Of a stretch of DNA of 64,000 nt, positions 62,731-64,000 are shown piece by piece. A program made the position numbers and the translations under genes. The DNA is from an uncultured Nitrospirota bacterium (lineage in GTDB: Bacteria; Nitrospirota; Nitrospiria; Nitrospirales; UBA8639). The notes beneath the pieces are model-generated. The model was not told where the DNA came from, did no database searches, and saw only the letters and a list, made by a program, of their open reading frames with translations. Where the stretch lies: NCBI GenBank assembly GCA_937139405.1, contig CAKZPV010000033.1, positions 62,001 through 126,000 of the forward strand. The letters run 5' to 3'. The first letter of the stretch is position 1. Every line of letters starts with the position of its first letter.

Positions 62731-64000
62731 ATGTCCACGACGGTATCTCTTCGATTTTCTCTTCAGGTCTTTTTGTGTACTCTTGTTTCTCTCGCCTTGC
62801 ATGGTGGTTTTCCACATTGGGTTCTTGCCCTTGATGATCCAAATGCTGAACCTGTCCACACATTAGATCCCCTGGTGGTGACGGCCACCAAAACCCCAAA
62901 ACCCTTAAGTCATTCGACCAGTGCTGTTGAAATCATTACAGCAGAAGATTTCCAACGAAGGAATATTCGGACTGTGGTCGATGCACTCGGCTTTAGCCAA
63001 GGTGCAGCGGTCTTTTCATCCGGTGGGCCAGGAACCACTTCCACTCTTAGGCTTCGAGGAGGATCACCTGATCAGACGTTAGTGTTGATCGATGGTGCGA
63101 TTGTGAATAGCGGCACGCTCGGACGTTTCAATTTTGGGACGTTAACGACAGACAATATTGAGTCGGTGACGGTGCTTCGTGGTGCACAGAGCATGTTGTG
63201 GGGTTCTGATGCGATTGGAGGAGTGGTGGATATTCGCACGAAACGTGGTGAAGGCGTTCCTGTTGCTAGGATTTTTTCAGAATACGGTTCCTTCAATTCA
63301 ATGCGTGAAGGAGGAAGTTTGGCAGGAAAAGTTGGCCTCGTCGACCTTTTTATGTCGTTATCCCGTTGGGATATGACGAAGTTTTCTTCAATTAATTACC
63401 AGCGAGGAGCTAGCGAACGTGATGCGCTGCGTAATTGGCAGGCCTCGTCCTTGTTGGGGGTGGCAGGGCCGTGGGATGGCCGGTTAGAGGTGGCTTTTCG
63501 GTGGATTAATAATGATATCGATTTAGATAGCTCCAGTACACGCAGTGGTGGTCCCTTCGATGTGCTTAAAGCGAAGACCTCAAGTCGTCAATACATTTAT
63601 AGCGGAAGCTACTATCAACCTCTCACTGACTGGTGGGATCAGAAAATTACATTGTCTCAGGCTCGCCAGACGACTGTTACACAGGCTGGAACTCAACGAT
63701 TAGGGCTAACATCAGGGTTGCTGAGTACACCTAGTCAAGCTGGGAATTCCGATATTCGAACACGGAGTAATCGGATTGAATGGCAGAGTAATTTTCAAAT
63801 TGGGAAACCTGTCTTGTTGACAGTTGGCTACCAATTTCGAGAACAACTTGGAAAAAATAAAGGAACGTTTTCGGAAAAAATCAATTCCAGTCACGCTGGA
63901 TTTGCGCAAGTCCAAGTTAATCTGTTTGATCAATTTTTTGCCACGGGTGGGTTTCGACAAGATGCCCATAATTCGTTTGGTGATTCAACGACCTATCGAG
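62731..64000 (+). CDS. btuB: BtuB-like TonB-dependent receptor (3'-partial)
   Basis: The first 423 codons of a TonB-dependent receptor that runs off the window, so it has no stop here. A signal peptide is at about residues 1-34. The TonB box DPLVVTATKTP is at about 46-56, followed by the plug with STSAVEIITAEDF, TSTLRLRGGSPDQTLVLIDG and GSDAIGGVVDIRTKRGEG, all as in BtuB. Barrel strands follow. The start ATG 62731 comes directly after the riboswitch's ribosome-binding site. It differs clearly from the neighbouring receptor, so only the regulatory DNA looks recently copied. Confidence 0.93.
   Translation, partial: MSTTVSLRFSLQVFLCTLVSLALHGGFPHWVLALDDPNAEPVHTLDPLVVTATKTPKPLSHSTSAVEIITAEDFQRRNIRTVVDALGFSQGAAVFSSGGPGTTSTLRLRGGSPDQTLVLIDGAIVNSGTLGRFNFGTLTTDNIESVTVLRGAQSMLWGSDAIGGVVDIRTKRGEGVPVARIFSEYGSFNSMREGGSLAGKVGLVDLFMSLSRWDMTKFSSINYQRGASERDALRNWQASSLLGVAGPWDGRLEVAFRWINNDIDLDSSSTRSGGPFDVLKAKTSSRQYIYSGSYYQPLTDWWDQKITLSQARQTTVTQAGTQRLGLTSGLLSTPSQAGNSDIRTRSNRIEWQSNFQIGKPVLLTVGYQFREQLGKNKGTFSEKINSSHAGFAQVQVNLFDQFFATGGFRQDAHNSFGDSTTYR

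Noticed and set aside
1-64000. tRNA, rRNA, CRISPR arrays, insertion sequences, prophage
   Set aside because: Scanned by eye for tRNA T-arm patterns, regularly spaced repeats, transposase motifs and phage genes; none found. A covariance or HMM search would be needed to exclude weak cases.

Overview
The window reads as a chromosomal segment of a Gram-negative bacterium, most likely a Nitrospira-like member of the Nitrospirota (an inference from gene content, not proven). The pointers are the HpnD/HpnE squalene pathway, a PrsK/PrsR-type regulatory pair, tandem bifunctional-nuclease (DUF151) proteins, a pyruvate phosphate dikinase, many outer-membrane and lipoprotein genes, and TonB-dependent B12 uptake. 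I see no rRNA, tRNA, CRISPR array, insertion sequence or prophage. Most genes are housekeeping genes in compact operons.

Layout. 1-4.2 kb: a partial sigma-54 activator, then a soluble PrsK-like histidine kinase and a PrsR-like sigma-54 response regulator. 4.2-8.6 kb (minus strand): argJ and argC; rpsI and rplM ending at a clear intrinsic terminator; two tandem DUF151 proteins. 8.9-15.0 kb (minus): the envelope and isoprenoid operon uppS-cdsA-dxr-rseP-proS. 15.2-19.3 kb (plus): tldD-tldE(pmbA), an acidic unknown and a PlsC-type acyltransferase. 19.7-26.7 kb (minus): hpnD-hpnE, a family-4 uracil-DNA glycosylase, a small unknown, and a complete ydbH-ynbE-ydbL set for phospholipid movement to the outer membrane. 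27.1-31.7 kb: an SH3-domain membrane protein, YjbQ, an unrecognised 337-aa protein, a PHP phosphoesterase, a FolB-methyltransferase fusion and a small lipoprotein.

32-41 kb (plus): glyQ-glyS, a two-span membrane protein, ppdK (with an extra four-cysteine insert and a lysine-rich tail), ribD and an EcsC-family protein. 41-46.4 kb: an envelope and stress cluster with a frameshifted lipoprotein gene, a secreted esterase, an M48 protease, a frameshifted DUF937 gene and the BON-LysM protein Kbp. 47-50.6 kb (plus): a heme-oxygenase-like (candidate di-iron) protein, a radical SAM protein with an unusual CX4CX2C motif, and a DUF5069 protein. This is the best candidate for an undescribed biochemical module. 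51-53 kb: a secreted reprolysin-type metalloprotease with two nearly identical 98-residue repeats.

53.5-64 kb is a cobalamin locus: cobQ, a secreted alpha/beta hydrolase, a btuF-btuC-btuD ABC transporter under one cobalamin riboswitch, and two TonB-dependent receptors, each behind its own cobalamin riboswitch. The last two riboswitches and their ribosome-binding-site hairpins are near-copies of each other. The second receptor runs off the end of the window. Together they give a B12-repressible route: receptor in the outer membrane, BtuF in the periplasm, BtuCD in the inner membrane.
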